A stretch of DNA of 64,000 bases from Aequorivita antarctica (lineage in GTDB: Bacteria > Bacteroidota > Bacteroidia > Flavobacteriales > Flavobacteriaceae), in assembly GCF_007997155.1 (NCBI RefSeq), contig NZ_VORT01000002.1, forward strand, positions 1 through 64,000, read 5' to 3'. The notes under the pieces are model-generated. The model was not told where the DNA came from. It ran no database searches and saw only the letters and a list, made by a program, of their open reading frames with translations. Each line of letters begins with the position of its first letter. Position 1 is the first letter of the stretch. This document shows, piece by piece, positions 26,244 to 35,245 of this stretch. Made by a program: the position numbers and the translations under genes.

Positions 26244-26948
26244 GTGATAGCAGGGCTACTTATAAACTTTTTTGAAATTTTAGCATTTCTTACCGGAATA
26301 TTTTATTATCAGAAAAATAAAACCAAACCTACATTATATCTGGTTTGGTTTTTAGGTATAACTGTGTTTTCCGAACTTTTTAGTTGGTATACTTATTTTG
26401 TCGAAAGCGGATTTTTACATTTTTTAAAAGGCACTCGATTGGAAATGAATTACTGGTGGGGAAATATGTATTCCATAATAAGCTATTTATTCTATATAAA
26501 TTATTTTAAATGGTATTTGTCAGCCAAAAGGTCAATAAGCATTCTTAACAGTGTTTCGGTCATAGTGTTTGTAGTGAGCATTTTGGAAATTATTTTTTCT
26601 GAAGGCTTTTTTATAAGGTTTATGCCCATTTCCAATGTTATTGGAACATTGTTCGTTTTCTTGAGCATCTCTTTTTACTATTTAGAATTACTGAAAAGCG
26701 ACCAAATTCTGCAAGTACAAAAAACCTTGCCATTCTATATATCTGTGGGCGCATTGCTTTTTCACCTTTGCACTACGCCTATATTTATTTATAGTATTTA
26801 TTTCAGTAATTCTGTAGACCCAAGTTTTGTTAGCTTATACAAGCTAATTATCTTTAGTGCCAACTATTTGTTATATTCTATTTACATTGCTGGATTTTTA
26901 ATATGCTTACGGAAAAAGGACCCTTACTCCCCCAAGAAAAACTTTTAA
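26244..26948 (+). CDS. Polytopic membrane protein upstream of histidine kinase
   Basis: A 234-residue protein with about seven hydrophobic segments (e.g. LLINFFEILAFLTGIFYY, ILNSVSVIVFVVSILEIIF, VIGTLFVFLSISFYYLELL, ANYLLYSIYIAGFLICL). The start is GTG at 26244, 4 bp after the previous stop. Its 3' end overlaps the kinase gene by 46 bp. The kinase has only one transmembrane helix and no sensor domain. A split sensor is therefore plausible, this protein serving as the membrane input module, but I know of no experimental support. Confidence 0.72.
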   Translation: MIAGLLINFFEILAFLTGIFYYQKNKTKPTLYLVWFLGITVFSELFSWYTYFVESGFLHFLKGTRLEMNYWWGNMYSIISYLFYINYFKWYLSAKRSISILNSVSVIVFVVSILEIIFSEGFFIRFMPISNVIGTLFVFLSISFYYLELLKSDQILQVQKTLPFYISVGALLFHLCTTPIFIYSIYFSNSVDPSFVSLYKLIIFSANYLLYSIYIAGFLICLRKKDPYSPKKNF

Positions 26949-27700
26949 TAGTTTACTTTATTGCAGTACTACTGTTTTTTACGGTCTTTGCTATAGTTTT
27001 TGTAATAGTCTTTCAGCGAAAAAAAAATAAATTTCTCAAAGAACAATATGAAGCTGAGAAACGCTACCAAAGAGAACTTGCCAATTCGCAAATTGAAATA
27101 CAAGAACAAACCCTTAAAAATATTGCTTGGGAATTACATGACAATGTGGGGCAGTTGCTATCTGTTATCAATATTCAATTGAATGTATTGATGAATTCAG
27201 TCCCAGAAACGTATCATAACCAAATAAAGGAAACAAAGGGTGTGGTACAAGAAACCGTGCAGGAAATACGATCGCTTTCTAAAGTACTCAATAACGATGT
27301 AGTCCTGAAAAATGGGCTAATAAAATCACTACAAGTGGAACTTGACCGATTTAACCGTTTGGACTATTTGAAAGCTTCCTTGGAAATCTCCGGAGATATA
27401 GTACCATTGAACAATGCTAGCGAAATCATTATCTTTCGTATCATCCAGGAATTCCTTTCAAACGTTATCAAACACGCAAAGGCTTCAAAATTATTCGTAC
27501 ATTTAGATTATAAAGATAAAACACTTGAAATATCAGCCAAAGATGATGGAGTTGGTTTCAATACCTCAAAGAAAACAGACAGTTCCGGAATGGAAACAAT
27601 GAATAGTCGTGCTGAGCTACTGAACGCTGAATTTTCTATTGTTTCGGAGATAGGAAAGGGTACAAGGTTATTTATAAAATATCCCTATAAAAGCATATAA
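26903..27700 (+). CDS. Sensor histidine kinase, HisKA_3 type
   Basis: A 265-residue NarX/DesK-class kinase. One transmembrane helix (about 14-37) is followed by a short coiled coil. The dimerisation box carries phospho-acceptor His79 in IAWELHDNVGQLLS. A HATPase_c domain (about 170-262) has the N box EFLSNVIKHAKAS, DDGVGFN and GKGTRLFIKYP. It lacks any periplasmic sensor domain. The start overlaps the upstream membrane gene by 46 bp and its stop overlaps the regulator start (TAATG), so all three are translationally coupled. Confidence 0.9.
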   Translation: MLTEKGPLLPQEKLLIVYFIAVLLFFTVFAIVFVIVFQRKKNKFLKEQYEAEKRYQRELANSQIEIQEQTLKNIAWELHDNVGQLLSVINIQLNVLMNSVPETYHNQIKETKGVVQETVQEIRSLSKVLNNDVVLKNGLIKSLQVELDRFNRLDYLKASLEISGDIVPLNNASEIIIFRIIQEFLSNVIKHAKASKLFVHLDYKDKTLEISAKDDGVGFNTSKKTDSSGMETMNSRAELLNAEFSIVSEIGKGTRLFIKYPYKSI

Positions 27701-28353
27701 TGACCAAAGAAAAAAAACATACTGTAGCTATAGTTGACGATCACTCTCTTTTTGCCGGTTCTTTGGAAAAACTTATCAATTCTTTTCCCAATTTCACGGT
27801 GCTTTTTCATGCAAAGAATGGTGTGGAATTGCAGGAGCGCATTGAAAACGGAAATGATTTGCCCGACATTATTTTGCTCGATATCAATATGCCAGTAATG
27901 GATGGTTTTGAAACAGCTGAATGGTTAATGCAAAATCATCCTAGAATAAAAACTCTCGCACTTTCTATGGAAGATGATGAACAGACCATACTCCGAATGT
28001 TGCGCAAAGGTGTAAAAGGATATCTACTGAAGGACATTCATCCAGAAATCTTGAACACTGCCCTAGAAGAATTGATGGATAAAGGATATTACCATTCTGA
28101 AAAAGTTTCCGAAACTCTTTTACATTCCTTAAATCCTGATGAAGAGTCGGCGCTACTGGATTTTAAAGAAAATGAACTCACCTTCATCCAATTGGCGTGT
28201 TCTGAGATGACCTACAAAGAAATTGCAGAAATAATGAATCTGAGCCCTAAAACTATTGATGGCTACAGACATGATCTTTTCAACCGACTTAAAATTAAAA
28301 ATAGGGTAGGACTAGTGATTTTTGCTTTGAAGAAAAATTTGATAAAGCTTTAA
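27700..28353 (+). CDS. NarL/FixJ-family response regulator
   Basis: A 217-residue regulator. The receiver domain (about 7-125) has D13, D14, phospho-acceptor Asp61 in LLDINMPVMDG and Lys in KGYLLKD. The C-terminal LuxR-type HTH (about 150-215) contains LTFIQLACSEMTYKEIAEIMNLSPKTIDGYRHDLFNRLKIKNRVGL. It is the cognate partner of the overlapping HisKA_3 kinase. It converges on the pseudouridine synthase gene with a 4-bp overlap at the 3' ends. Confidence 0.93.
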   Translation: MTKEKKHTVAIVDDHSLFAGSLEKLINSFPNFTVLFHAKNGVELQERIENGNDLPDIILLDINMPVMDGFETAEWLMQNHPRIKTLALSMEDDEQTILRMLRKGVKGYLLKDIHPEILNTALEELMDKGYYHSEKVSETLLHSLNPDEESALLDFKENELTFIQLACSEMTYKEIAEIMNLSPKTIDGYRHDLFNRLKIKNRVGLVIFALKKNLIKL

Positions 28354-28982
28354 TTGCACGCATTCCAGATAGAATCTTCGGGCGTTGGTGCTTCAATAGT
28401 AATCTCTTCTTTTTGGACCGGATGGATTAACGTTAACTTTTTTGCGTGAAGATGAATGCTGCCGTCTGGGTTGCTTCGATCAAAACCATATTTCAAATCT
28501 CCTTTTATCGGACAACCAATAGCCGAAAGTTGAGACCGTATTTGATGATGCCTTCCAGTTTCAAGAACCACTTCCAATAGATAATAATTATCTAATTTTT
28601 TCAGAATTTTATAATGGAGTATCGCTTTTTTACTGTCTGGTACTTCTTTGATGTGGGCGTAAGATTTGTTTTGCTTCGGATTTCTTTTTAAATAATGTAT
28701 TAAAGTATCTTCCGGTTTGGGTGGATGGTTTTTTACAACTGCCCAATATATTTTTTCGGTTTCTCTTTCGGAAAACATTTTGTTCAAACGAGTTAAGGCT
28801 TTTGAAGTTCTTGCAAAAACCACAATCCCACTCGTGGGACGATCCAATCTGTGAACTACGCCAAGAAAAACAGCTCCCGGCTTATCGTATTTTTCACCAA
28901 TATATTCCTTTACTACTTCTGAAAGTGGAGCATCGCCCGTTTTGTCGCCTTGCACAATATCGCCTGGGCGTTTGTTGACCAC
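28350..28982 (-). CDS. RluA-family pseudouridine synthase with unclear start
   Basis: The catalytic domain shows GVVHRLDRPTSGIVVFARTSKALTRL (catalytic Asp in HRLDRPTSG), ETGRHHQIRSQLSAIGCPIKGD and IHLHAKKLTLIHPV, all RluA class. Which RNA is modified cannot be told. The first usable conventional start is GTG at 28982, giving 210 residues. Yet the frame stays open to 29112 and the residues just upstream (NLQVLFEDNHLIV) are the conserved N-terminal strand of the family. No ATG, GTG or in-frame TTG exists there. Translation therefore begins at a rare codon (CTG at 29004-29006 or an ATT/ATA further up), or the gene is truncated. Confidence 0.8.
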   Translation of the reverse strand: MVNKRPGDIVQGDKTGDAPLSEVVKEYIGEKYDKPGAVFLGVVHRLDRPTSGIVVFARTSKALTRLNKMFSERETEKIYWAVVKNHPPKPEDTLIHYLKRNPKQNKSYAHIKEVPDSKKAILHYKILKKLDNYYLLEVVLETGRHHQIRSQLSAIGCPIKGDLKYGFDRSNPDGSIHLHAKKLTLIHPVQKEEITIEAPTPEDSIWNACN

Positions 28983-29041
28983 AATTAAATGGTTGTCTTC
29001 AAACAGAACTTGAAGATTGTCTTTGGTGCTATGTATATTGG

Positions 29042-29081
29042 ATTTTTGGATGGTTGGGTTTTTAGATGGTTGGATTTTTGG
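29042..29081. repeat. 16-bp tandem repeat, 2.5 units
   Basis: ATTTTTGGATGGTTGG (29042-29057), GTTTTTAGATGGTTGG (29058-29073) and ATTTTTGG (29074-29081). It lies at or just before the 5' end of the RluA-type gene and may explain the loss of a normal start codon there. Confidence 0.65.
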
Positions 29082-29151
29082 AATTTTAGATTGATGAATT
29101 TTAAAATTTTTCTAATTATCTGAAAATCCAATAATCTAACAATCTTCGCAA

Positions 29152-29970
29152 CTAATATTGCTCGCTGTCATTCGGAAAATCACCACTTTTCACGTCAGTG
29201 CTGTATTGGCTGAAAGCATTTTTCATATCGGTATATAAATCTAAATACCTTCTGAGAAAACGTGGATTGAACTCGTGAGTCATGCCAAGCATATCGTGCG
29301 TTACCAAAACTTGACCATCAACACCATTTCCAGCACCGATGCCAATTACGGGAATACTTATTTTTTCGGCAACTTCTTTGGCCAACTTAGCGGGAACTTT
29401 TTCCAAAACCACTGCAAAACAGCCCGTTTTTTCAAGCAAGATAGCATCTTCAATCAATTTTTCAGCTTCTTCTTCCTCTTTCGCGCGAACAGTATAGGTT
29501 CCGAATTTATAAATGGATTGTGGTGTTAAACCTAAGTGGCCCATCACGGGAATTCCCGCGTTCAGAATTCGTTTTATGGATTCTTTTACTTCCTTTCCGC
29601 CTTCAAGCTTTACAGCGTGCCCGCCACTTTCTTTCATGATCCTAATAGCAGAACGCAATGCTTCCTTTGGATCGCTTTGATAGCTTCCGAAAGGTAAATC
29701 CACAACTACCAAACTGCGCTCAATTCCTCGAACCACCGAAGCTGCATGGTAAATCATTTGATCCAAAGTAATAGGTAATGTAGTTTCGTGACCCGCCATT
29801 ACATTTGAAGCCGAATCGCCTACCAGAATAACATCTATCCCTGCACTATCCACAATCTTGGCCATTGTAAAATCGTATGCCGTAAGCATCGAAATTTTTT
29901 CACCTTTCTTTTTCATATCTACCAACGTCTTTGTGGTAATACGCTTGTATTCTTTTTTGGCTGTTGACAT
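29152..29970 (-). CDS. panB: 3-methyl-2-oxobutanoate hydroxymethyltransferase
   Basis: A 272-residue TIM-barrel enzyme of pantothenate synthesis, adding a hydroxymethyl group from methylene-THF to 2-oxoisovalerate. Family motifs: [39 protein letters not shown] (metal Asp), [38 protein letters not shown] and [22 protein letters not shown]. Length is normal. It lies alone on the minus strand upstream of the RluA-type gene. The rest of the pantothenate pathway is not in the window. Confidence 0.95.
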   Translation of the reverse strand: MSTAKKEYKRITTKTLVDMKKKGEKISMLTAYDFTMAKIVDSAGIDVILVGDSASNVMAGHETTLPITLDQMIYHAASVVRGIERSLVVVDLPFGSYQSDPKEALRSAIRIMKESGGHAVKLEGGKEVKESIKRILNAGIPVMGHLGLTPQSIYKFGTYTVRAKEEEEAEKLIEDAILLEKTGCFAVVLEKVPAKLAKEVAEKISIPVIGIGAGNGVDGQVLVTHDMLGMTHEFNPRFLRRYLDLYTDMKNAFSQYSTDVKSGDFPNDSEQY

Positions 29971-30007
29971 ATTTCTAAAATATATATATATTAGAGTGTA
30001 AAAATAC

Positions 30008-30015
30008 TATTTTTG
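30008..30015 (+). promoter_or_regulatory. TATTTTTG -7 box
   Basis: A TAnnTTTG match 26 bp before the ATG at 30042, in the 71-bp gap divergent from panB. Confidence 0.4.
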
Positions 30016-30041
30016 AGTAGTAACCACTTAAATTTTTGAAT

Positions 30042-30506
30042 ATGAAATCTGCTTTATTACTTTTTTCATTTTTTATATGTACCATTTGTTTTTCTCAAGA
30101 ATCACTTTCCACGGCAAATGGAAAAATAATTGTTGATATTTTTATGAATGGTTATAAAGCTGGAGATACCTTAAAGATGAAATCTGTAATGCATCCCAAT
30201 ATGACAATGCAGAGGGCTTATCTTAACAAAGAGCAGCAAAATGTGTTGATTTATATAAAACCATCTGATTTTTTAAAATACGCGGCTACATCTGGACAAA
30301 ACCAAGAATGGGATGAAAAGCTGACGGATTATGTTGTTAATAGCGATGGAAACGTAGCCCATGTTTGGACTTCCTATGAATTCTATACGGATGGAAAATT
30401 CAGTCATTGTGGTGCAAATTCTTTCACATTAATCTATACCGATGAAAGTTGGAAAATTTTTAATTTAATAGATTCCGTTCGTATAGGAAGTTGTAATAAA
30501 GAATAA
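30042..30506 (+). CDS. Secreted NTF2-like (lumazine-binding-like) protein
   Basis: With the ATG at 30042 the protein has 154 residues and a signal peptide (MKSALLLFSFFICTICFSQ). The mature part resembles small SnoaL/NTF2-fold proteins: IIVDIFMNGYKAGDTLKMKSVMHPNMTMQ, DGNVAHVWTSYEFYTDGKFSHCGANSFTLIYTDESWKIFNLIDS. These often carry no catalytic residues and bind small ligands. It is exported, probably periplasmic. It converges on sdaA with 8 bp between stops. Function unknown. Confidence 0.72.
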   Translation: MKSALLLFSFFICTICFSQESLSTANGKIIVDIFMNGYKAGDTLKMKSVMHPNMTMQRAYLNKEQQNVLIYIKPSDFLKYAATSGQNQEWDEKLTDYVVNSDGNVAHVWTSYEFYTDGKFSHCGANSFTLIYTDESWKIFNLIDSVRIGSCNKE

Positions 30507-30514
30507 GGCCTTTC

Positions 30515-31939
30515 CTAACAGTCGCTAATATTCACCTGAACCGCTAATCCACCTTCACTGGTTTCTTTATATTTTGAAGTCATATCTTTCGCCGTTTCCC
30601 ACATAGTAGCAATCACTTTGTCCAATGGTACTTTTGCTTTTGAAGGATCACTATCCAAAGCCATTTCACACGCATTTATAGCTTTTATAGCACCCATCGC
30701 ATTGCGTTCAATACAAGGAATTTGTACCAAACCTGCAATCGGGTCACAAGTCATTCCCAAATGATGTTCCATTGCTATTTCGCTAGCCATTAAACATTGT
30801 TCGGGGGTTCCGCCCATCAATTCACAAAGTGCACCAGCAGCCATTGAGGAGGAAACGCCAATCTCGGCTTGACATCCGCCCATCGCCGCCGAAATGGTAG
30901 CCCCTTTTTTGAAAATACTACCAATTTCACCCGAAGTGAGCAAAAATTTACGGACATCCTCAAAATTGGCGTCGTGGTTTTCAATTACCATATAATACAT
31001 CATCACGGCAGGAATTACGCCTGCACTTCCGTTGGTTGGCGCGGTAACTACGCGACCCAGGGAAGCATTCACTTCGTTTACAGCGAGTGCAAAACACGAA
31101 ACCCATTTCAGGATTTGTCGAAATTTCACCTCGGTGTTTCTTATTGCAGCAATCCATTCATCTGCATTTGTATATTTGTTATCGCCAATAAGGTTTTTGT
31201 TCATGTCAAAAGCCCTTCGTGTAACATTGAGTCCGCCTGGCAAGATGCCTTCGGTATGGGCGCCAACATACATTGAATCGAGCATTACATCCCAGATTTT
31301 CTTTAAGCCGTCGTTTATTTCAGCTTCGCTTCTGAGTGATTTTTCATTTTCGAAAACTACTTCAGATATACTTTTGCCTTCGGCTTTGCAATATGCTAGA
31401 AGTTCAGTTCCTTTTTCAATAGGGAAGGGAAACAGAGCAAATTTCGCCATTTTTATTTTTTTGCGTTTCCGCTCTTCCTTCACAGTGAAACCACCACCGA
31501 TGGAGTAGAACGATGAAGATTTTTTGGAACCATCTTTCAATGTTGCCGTAAAAGTCATTCCGTTGGGGTGAAACTCTAAAAACTTTCGGTTGAAGATGAT
31601 GTTTTGTTTCGGAAAAAAGGGAACTTTCAATTCGCCATTCAGCTTCAGTTTATTTTCCGAAGTGATAAAATCAATTTCTTTCTCGATGTTTTCAATAGGA
31701 AAAGTTACCGGGTCAAAGCCTGAAAGCCCCAACATTAAAGCAATATCTGTTGCGTGACCCTTTCCGGTAAGAGACAACGAGCCATAAAGGTCCACTGAAA
31801 TTTCTACAACATCTTCGAATTGATTTTTTTCTTTCAATTCGCCAATCCAACGTAGCGCAGCACGCCACGGTCCCAATGTGTGGGAGCTGGATGGACCAAC
31901 TCCTATTTTTAACATGTCAAAAACACTGATGCTTTCCAT
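30515..31939 (-). CDS. sdaA: L-serine ammonia-lyase, iron-sulfur type
   Basis: A 474-residue fused alpha/beta serine dehydratase converting L-serine to pyruvate and ammonia. The beta domain starts [25 protein letters not shown]. The alpha domain contains [57 protein letters not shown]. The Cys residues in GGC, MTCDP and IPC are the expected [4Fe-4S] ligands. Length and domain order match the single-chain type. It is divergent from umuDC (122 bp). Confidence 0.95.
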   Translation of the reverse strand: MESISVFDMLKIGVGPSSSHTLGPWRAALRWIGELKEKNQFEDVVEISVDLYGSLSLTGKGHATDIALMLGLSGFDPVTFPIENIEKEIDFITSENKLKLNGELKVPFFPKQNIIFNRKFLEFHPNGMTFTATLKDGSKKSSSFYSIGGGFTVKEERKRKKIKMAKFALFPFPIEKGTELLAYCKAEGKSISEVVFENEKSLRSEAEINDGLKKIWDVMLDSMYVGAHTEGILPGGLNVTRRAFDMNKNLIGDNKYTNADEWIAAIRNTEVKFRQILKWVSCFALAVNEVNASLGRVVTAPTNGSAGVIPAVMMYYMVIENHDANFEDVRKFLLTSGEIGSIFKKGATISAAMGGCQAEIGVSSSMAAGALCELMGGTPEQCLMASEIAMEHHLGMTCDPIAGLVQIPCIERNAMGAIKAINACEMALDSDPSKAKVPLDKVIATMWETAKDMTSKYKETSEGGLAVQVNISDC

Positions 31940-32017
31940 AAATTTTATCTTAATTCAAACCTAAGAAATTTTAAGGGATCTTGCTAAAAGGAAACAAGGA
32001 ATTGTTTATAATTTATA

Positions 32018-32057
32018 TTGGAAATATTCCAAATAATAGGAAATATTCCTATTTTTG
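32018..32057 (+). promoter_or_regulatory. Two GGAA-ATA-TTCC dyads overlapping the umuDC promoter
   Basis: TTGGAAATATTCCAA (32018-32032) and TAGGAAATATTCCTA (32037-32051) are hyphenated palindromes whose centres are 19 bp apart. The second runs directly into TATTTTTG (32050-32057), a TAnnTTTG -7 box 4 bp before the umuD ATG. A repressor on these sites would block the promoter, so they are the best candidate for the DNA-damage operator of this operon. Confidence 0.7.
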
Positions 32058-32061
32058 AAGT

Positions 32062-32430
32062 ATGGAAACCTTCACTTCAGGAAAACTCACAAAAGTAAAA
32101 AGTAGGCACGAGCCAGGTGTTTCAAAACAGACTGGTTTTGCAAGCCCTGCCACACATTATTTAGAACCCACCATTGATTTGAATCAAGAACTTATTGTGA
32201 ACCGCGACGCTACTTTTTTTGTACGGGTTGATGGAGACGCTTTTAAAGAACACAACATTCTCAATAAAGATGTGTTGATTATTGACCGATCATTATCACC
32301 AGATTTTGACGTTTTGGCATTGGTTATTCAGGATGGGGAATTTAAAATGCGCCGCATACCTTTTGGTTTTACTGAAGAAGAATTCACCGTTTGGGGAATT
32401 ATTACCTATATAATCCATTACGCCCGATGA
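32062..32430 (+). CDS. umuD: UmuD homologue lacking the Ser-Lys dyad
   Basis: A 122-residue S24-fold protein. GFASPATHYLEPTIDLNQELI and FFVRVDGDAFKEHNILNKDVLIIDRSL align without gaps to E. coli UmuD as I recall it. On that alignment the nucleophile Ser60 is Ala (GDA), the general base Lys97 is Arg (GEFKMR) and the Cys24-Gly25 cleavage site is Thr-Gly. The C-terminal part is about 17 residues shorter than in E. coli. It should fold and dimerise but not cleave itself or LexA-type partners. It overlaps umuC by 4 bp (ATGA), so it is retained as the umuC partner. Confidence 0.85.
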   Translation: METFTSGKLTKVKSRHEPGVSKQTGFASPATHYLEPTIDLNQELIVNRDATFFVRVDGDAFKEHNILNKDVLIIDRSLSPDFDVLALVIQDGEFKMRRIPFGFTEEEFTVWGIITYIIHYAR

Positions 32431-33701
32431 TTGCCTTGGTAGACTGCAACAGCTTTTACGCCTGCTGCGAGCAGGTTTTCCGCCCCGATCTTTTGGGAAA
32501 ACCCGTCGTGGTACTCAGCAACAATGATGGTTGTATAATTGCCGCAAACAAAGAGGCGAAGGCAATTACAGACATTCCAATGTTCGAGCCTGTCTTCAAG
32601 ATAAAAGATCAATTGATGGCACATAAAGTGAACTTTTTCTCCTCAAATTATACGCTTTATGGCGAAATGTCGCAGCGGGTGATGAACATTCTCGGAACGT
32701 TTTCCCCAAATGTAGAAGTATATAGTATTGATGAAGCTTTCGCAGATCTTTCGGGGATGAAAAATGTTTCATTGAATGAATATGGACATTTAATAAAAGA
32801 CACTATCTTCAAAAACACAGGATTACCAGTAGGCGTAGGCATTGCACCCACCAAAGGATTGGCAAAGCTTGCCAACAAAATGTCCAAAAAAATCACAGAA
32901 AACAACCACGTTTTTGTCATCGATTCCGAAGAAAAAAGAATTGAGGCGCTAAAATGGTGCAAGATTGGCGATGTATGGGGTATTGGCAGAAAACACGCAG
33001 AGCGATTAAAAAACATAGGTGTTTATAATGCTTTCCAGTTTACCGAGATCTCACTGAAGTGGGTCCGCAAAGAAATGACCGTAGTGGGCGAGCGCACTTG
33101 GCGAGAGCTGAAAGGCGAACCGTGTAATAAATTTGTAATACAACCGCCTCCTAAAAAAGGAATAGGCACCGCAAAATCCTTCGGTATAAAATTGCCGGAT
33201 TTAGAACGTATTGAAGAAGCTTGCGCTTATTACATCAGCGAAGTGAGCGAAGTATTGCGTGCGCAAAAATCCTGTGCTACCTATGTTCAGGTTTTTATTG
33301 TAACCAATTATCACAGTAATGTAGACAAACAATATTCCAACAGTCGTACGATAACTCTGGATATTCCAACAAACGATACTTTCAAACTTATTGCGGTTGC
33401 GCGAAAAGCTTTAATTGAAATTTATAAACCTGGCTATCGCTACAAGAAAGTAGGAGTGAACCTTACTGGCATTATTCCCCAAGATTACGTGCAGGGCAAT
33501 TTGTTTCACCAGCCTTCAAAACTGAACAATGATAAGCTTATCAAAACTTTTGACGCCATCAACCGGAAATTTGGAAAGGCAACCATTTCTTCAGGTTTGG
33601 TAGGTACGCGCGTGAAAGAGTGGGAACTTATCAAAAAAGAACGAAGTCCGCGTTATACGACGCAATGGGGAGAGCTTCTTAAAGTTGGTAGTAATAAGTA
33701 A
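32427..33701 (+). CDS. umuC: Y-family DNA polymerase V catalytic subunit
   Basis: A 424-residue translesion polymerase. The ATG at 32427 overlaps the umuD stop and gives the canonical MIALVDCNSFYACCEQVFRPDL palm start with the first catalytic Asp. The second acidic pair is in VYSIDEAFADLSG. A helix-hairpin-helix segment (KIGDVWGIGRKHAERLKNIGV) and the IMS C-terminal DNA-binding domain with a DUF4113-like tail (RYTTQWGELL) follow. All catalytic residues are intact, unlike those of its UmuD partner. It is SOS-type mutagenic repair, probably induced through the dyads upstream of umuD. Confidence 0.95.
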   Translation: MIALVDCNSFYACCEQVFRPDLLGKPVVVLSNNDGCIIAANKEAKAITDIPMFEPVFKIKDQLMAHKVNFFSSNYTLYGEMSQRVMNILGTFSPNVEVYSIDEAFADLSGMKNVSLNEYGHLIKDTIFKNTGLPVGVGIAPTKGLAKLANKMSKKITENNHVFVIDSEEKRIEALKWCKIGDVWGIGRKHAERLKNIGVYNAFQFTEISLKWVRKEMTVVGERTWRELKGEPCNKFVIQPPPKKGIGTAKSFGIKLPDLERIEEACAYYISEVSEVLRAQKSCATYVQVFIVTNYHSNVDKQYSNSRTITLDIPTNDTFKLIAVARKALIEIYKPGYRYKKVGVNLTGIIPQDYVQGNLFHQPSKLNNDKLIKTFDAINRKFGKATISSGLVGTRVKEWELIKKERSPRYTTQWGELLKVGSNK

Positions 33702-33704
33702 ATT

Positions 33705-35189
33705 TTAAAGAGAAACCTTCTTAAAAACAATGTTTCCGTTTCCATCAATTACTTTATATACCCCAAAAGGGGCATCTTCGTTAATGATTAAAAAACTTTC
33801 ATCATTTTCAAGATAGTTGCAGTAAGCATCATTTTCCGCGAGGTATGAAAATAAAACTCTGAATAAGTTGACATTGGTTTTAAGTTCGTCATCAAAATGA
33901 GGTGCTTCATTATTGGGCCATTTTATGGCGAGCATAGCAGTAAACATAGAATTGATAAGCTTTGGGTCGGTTAAATTTTTACGACGTTCGCCAGTATAAT
34001 TTAAACCAACATATCCTCCATGGTCAGCAATAATGACCACTAATGCGGAAGGATCGTTTTTAGTTATTAGGGTAATCATTTCGCGTAGCCAAATATTTGC
34101 TTTTTTAAAGTCTTCAATGTAAACTTTTCTTTCCTCCTCCTTGCCTTTGGATTGGTTTTTTGTGACCGAAATATGCCCTGGAATTATCTTTTCTATAAAA
34201 TAAAAGTTAGCTTGATCTTTATTTTCTTCCAGAGCCTTTTCCATTTCATCAAGGCTGTTTACTGCCATATCAAACCCACGAGATAAAAAAGAAAGTTCTT
34301 TATAAGAAATGGAACAATAATCATAGCCCAGGGTGGGCCTGTTTACAATAACGTATGGAGACTCAATGATTAAGGATGTTTTATAATCATTGTTGTTGAA
34401 GATAGACACAACCGCATTATTGCCCGCAATACTTTTGCGCAATCCGTATGGTTCATTCGTGTTTGGCTTCGGGTTTTTGTAAAAGTGATGTTTCATTGCA
34501 AACAACGAACTGTTGGAAGTAATTGTATTGGAATAATTGCTTCGAAAGTTGGGATAAATCTTGAAATCTCTTTCAGTTAAAAAACGTTCAAACTCACTAT
34601 TGTCAATATTGTAAGGTTCCTTTTTTAAACTGCTTGGATTGGCATAACCATCGGGTTGAATAATATAAACATTTGGTTTTTTCTTAAAGGAAGCTTCCGC
34701 AATGTTATCGGGAAGTTGCTTCCACTCTGAAGAAAAATTAATATTACTATTAACATAATAGATTAATTGAACGCTTACAATTATTGCAAGTGAATATTCA
34801 ATTAATAAAACCTTGCTTAAATGTTTTTTTAATAGAAATGCAAGTCCAATGGTAAGGATTATAATTAAAAGAATAAGTTTTTTCTTAGCCCCTACCATAC
34901 TAAAGGTAATAAATGTGGCAAAGCCTATTAGGTTTGAAAGCGTTAATAATAACGTATAGTTTTTGGAAATGAAGATTGATTTTTTTGAAGAAATTTTCAG
35001 GATAATGTTTACCGTAATAGGAAAAACTAAAAAGAATACCACGAAAAATAATAGCTGACTTAAGGAATCTACCAATGTGAAATTTGACCAATAATTATAA
35101 AGGAAGGGATAGAGTCCCGAAGCTAAGCCTACCGTTACAGGACTTATTTTAATAAATTCTTTTTTCAAAAACAATGTTTTAAGTGCCAT
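33705..35189 (-). CDS. Membrane-anchored sulfatase/alkaline-phosphatase-fold protein
   Basis: A 494-residue protein with about five transmembrane helices in the first 150 residues and an extracytoplasmic sulfatase-like domain. Metal-site candidates are the Asp in VYIIQPDGYANPSS, a Thr in SNYSNTITSNSSLFAM (nucleophile position of phosphotransferase members) and VVIIADHGGYVGLNYTGE. This layout resembles LtaS/EptA-type phosphoglycerol or phosphoethanolamine transferases, but the substrate is unknown. It converges on umuC with a 3-bp gap and is divergent from dnaK. Confidence 0.75.
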   Translation of the reverse strand: MALKTLFLKKEFIKISPVTVGLASGLYPFLYNYWSNFTLVDSLSQLLFFVVFFLVFPITVNIILKISSKKSIFISKNYTLLLTLSNLIGFATFITFSMVGAKKKLILLIIILTIGLAFLLKKHLSKVLLIEYSLAIIVSVQLIYYVNSNINFSSEWKQLPDNIAEASFKKKPNVYIIQPDGYANPSSLKKEPYNIDNSEFERFLTERDFKIYPNFRSNYSNTITSNSSLFAMKHHFYKNPKPNTNEPYGLRKSIAGNNAVVSIFNNNDYKTSLIIESPYVIVNRPTLGYDYCSISYKELSFLSRGFDMAVNSLDEMEKALEENKDQANFYFIEKIIPGHISVTKNQSKGKEEERKVYIEDFKKANIWLREMITLITKNDPSALVVIIADHGGYVGLNYTGERRKNLTDPKLINSMFTAMLAIKWPNNEAPHFDDELKTNVNLFRVLFSYLAENDAYCNYLENDESFLIINEDAPFGVYKVIDGNGNIVFKKVSL

Positions 35190-35245
35190 AAAACTACGAA
35201 ATAAAATTTCGACTTAATTACTGCCATCATGTCATAATCTTTCCG

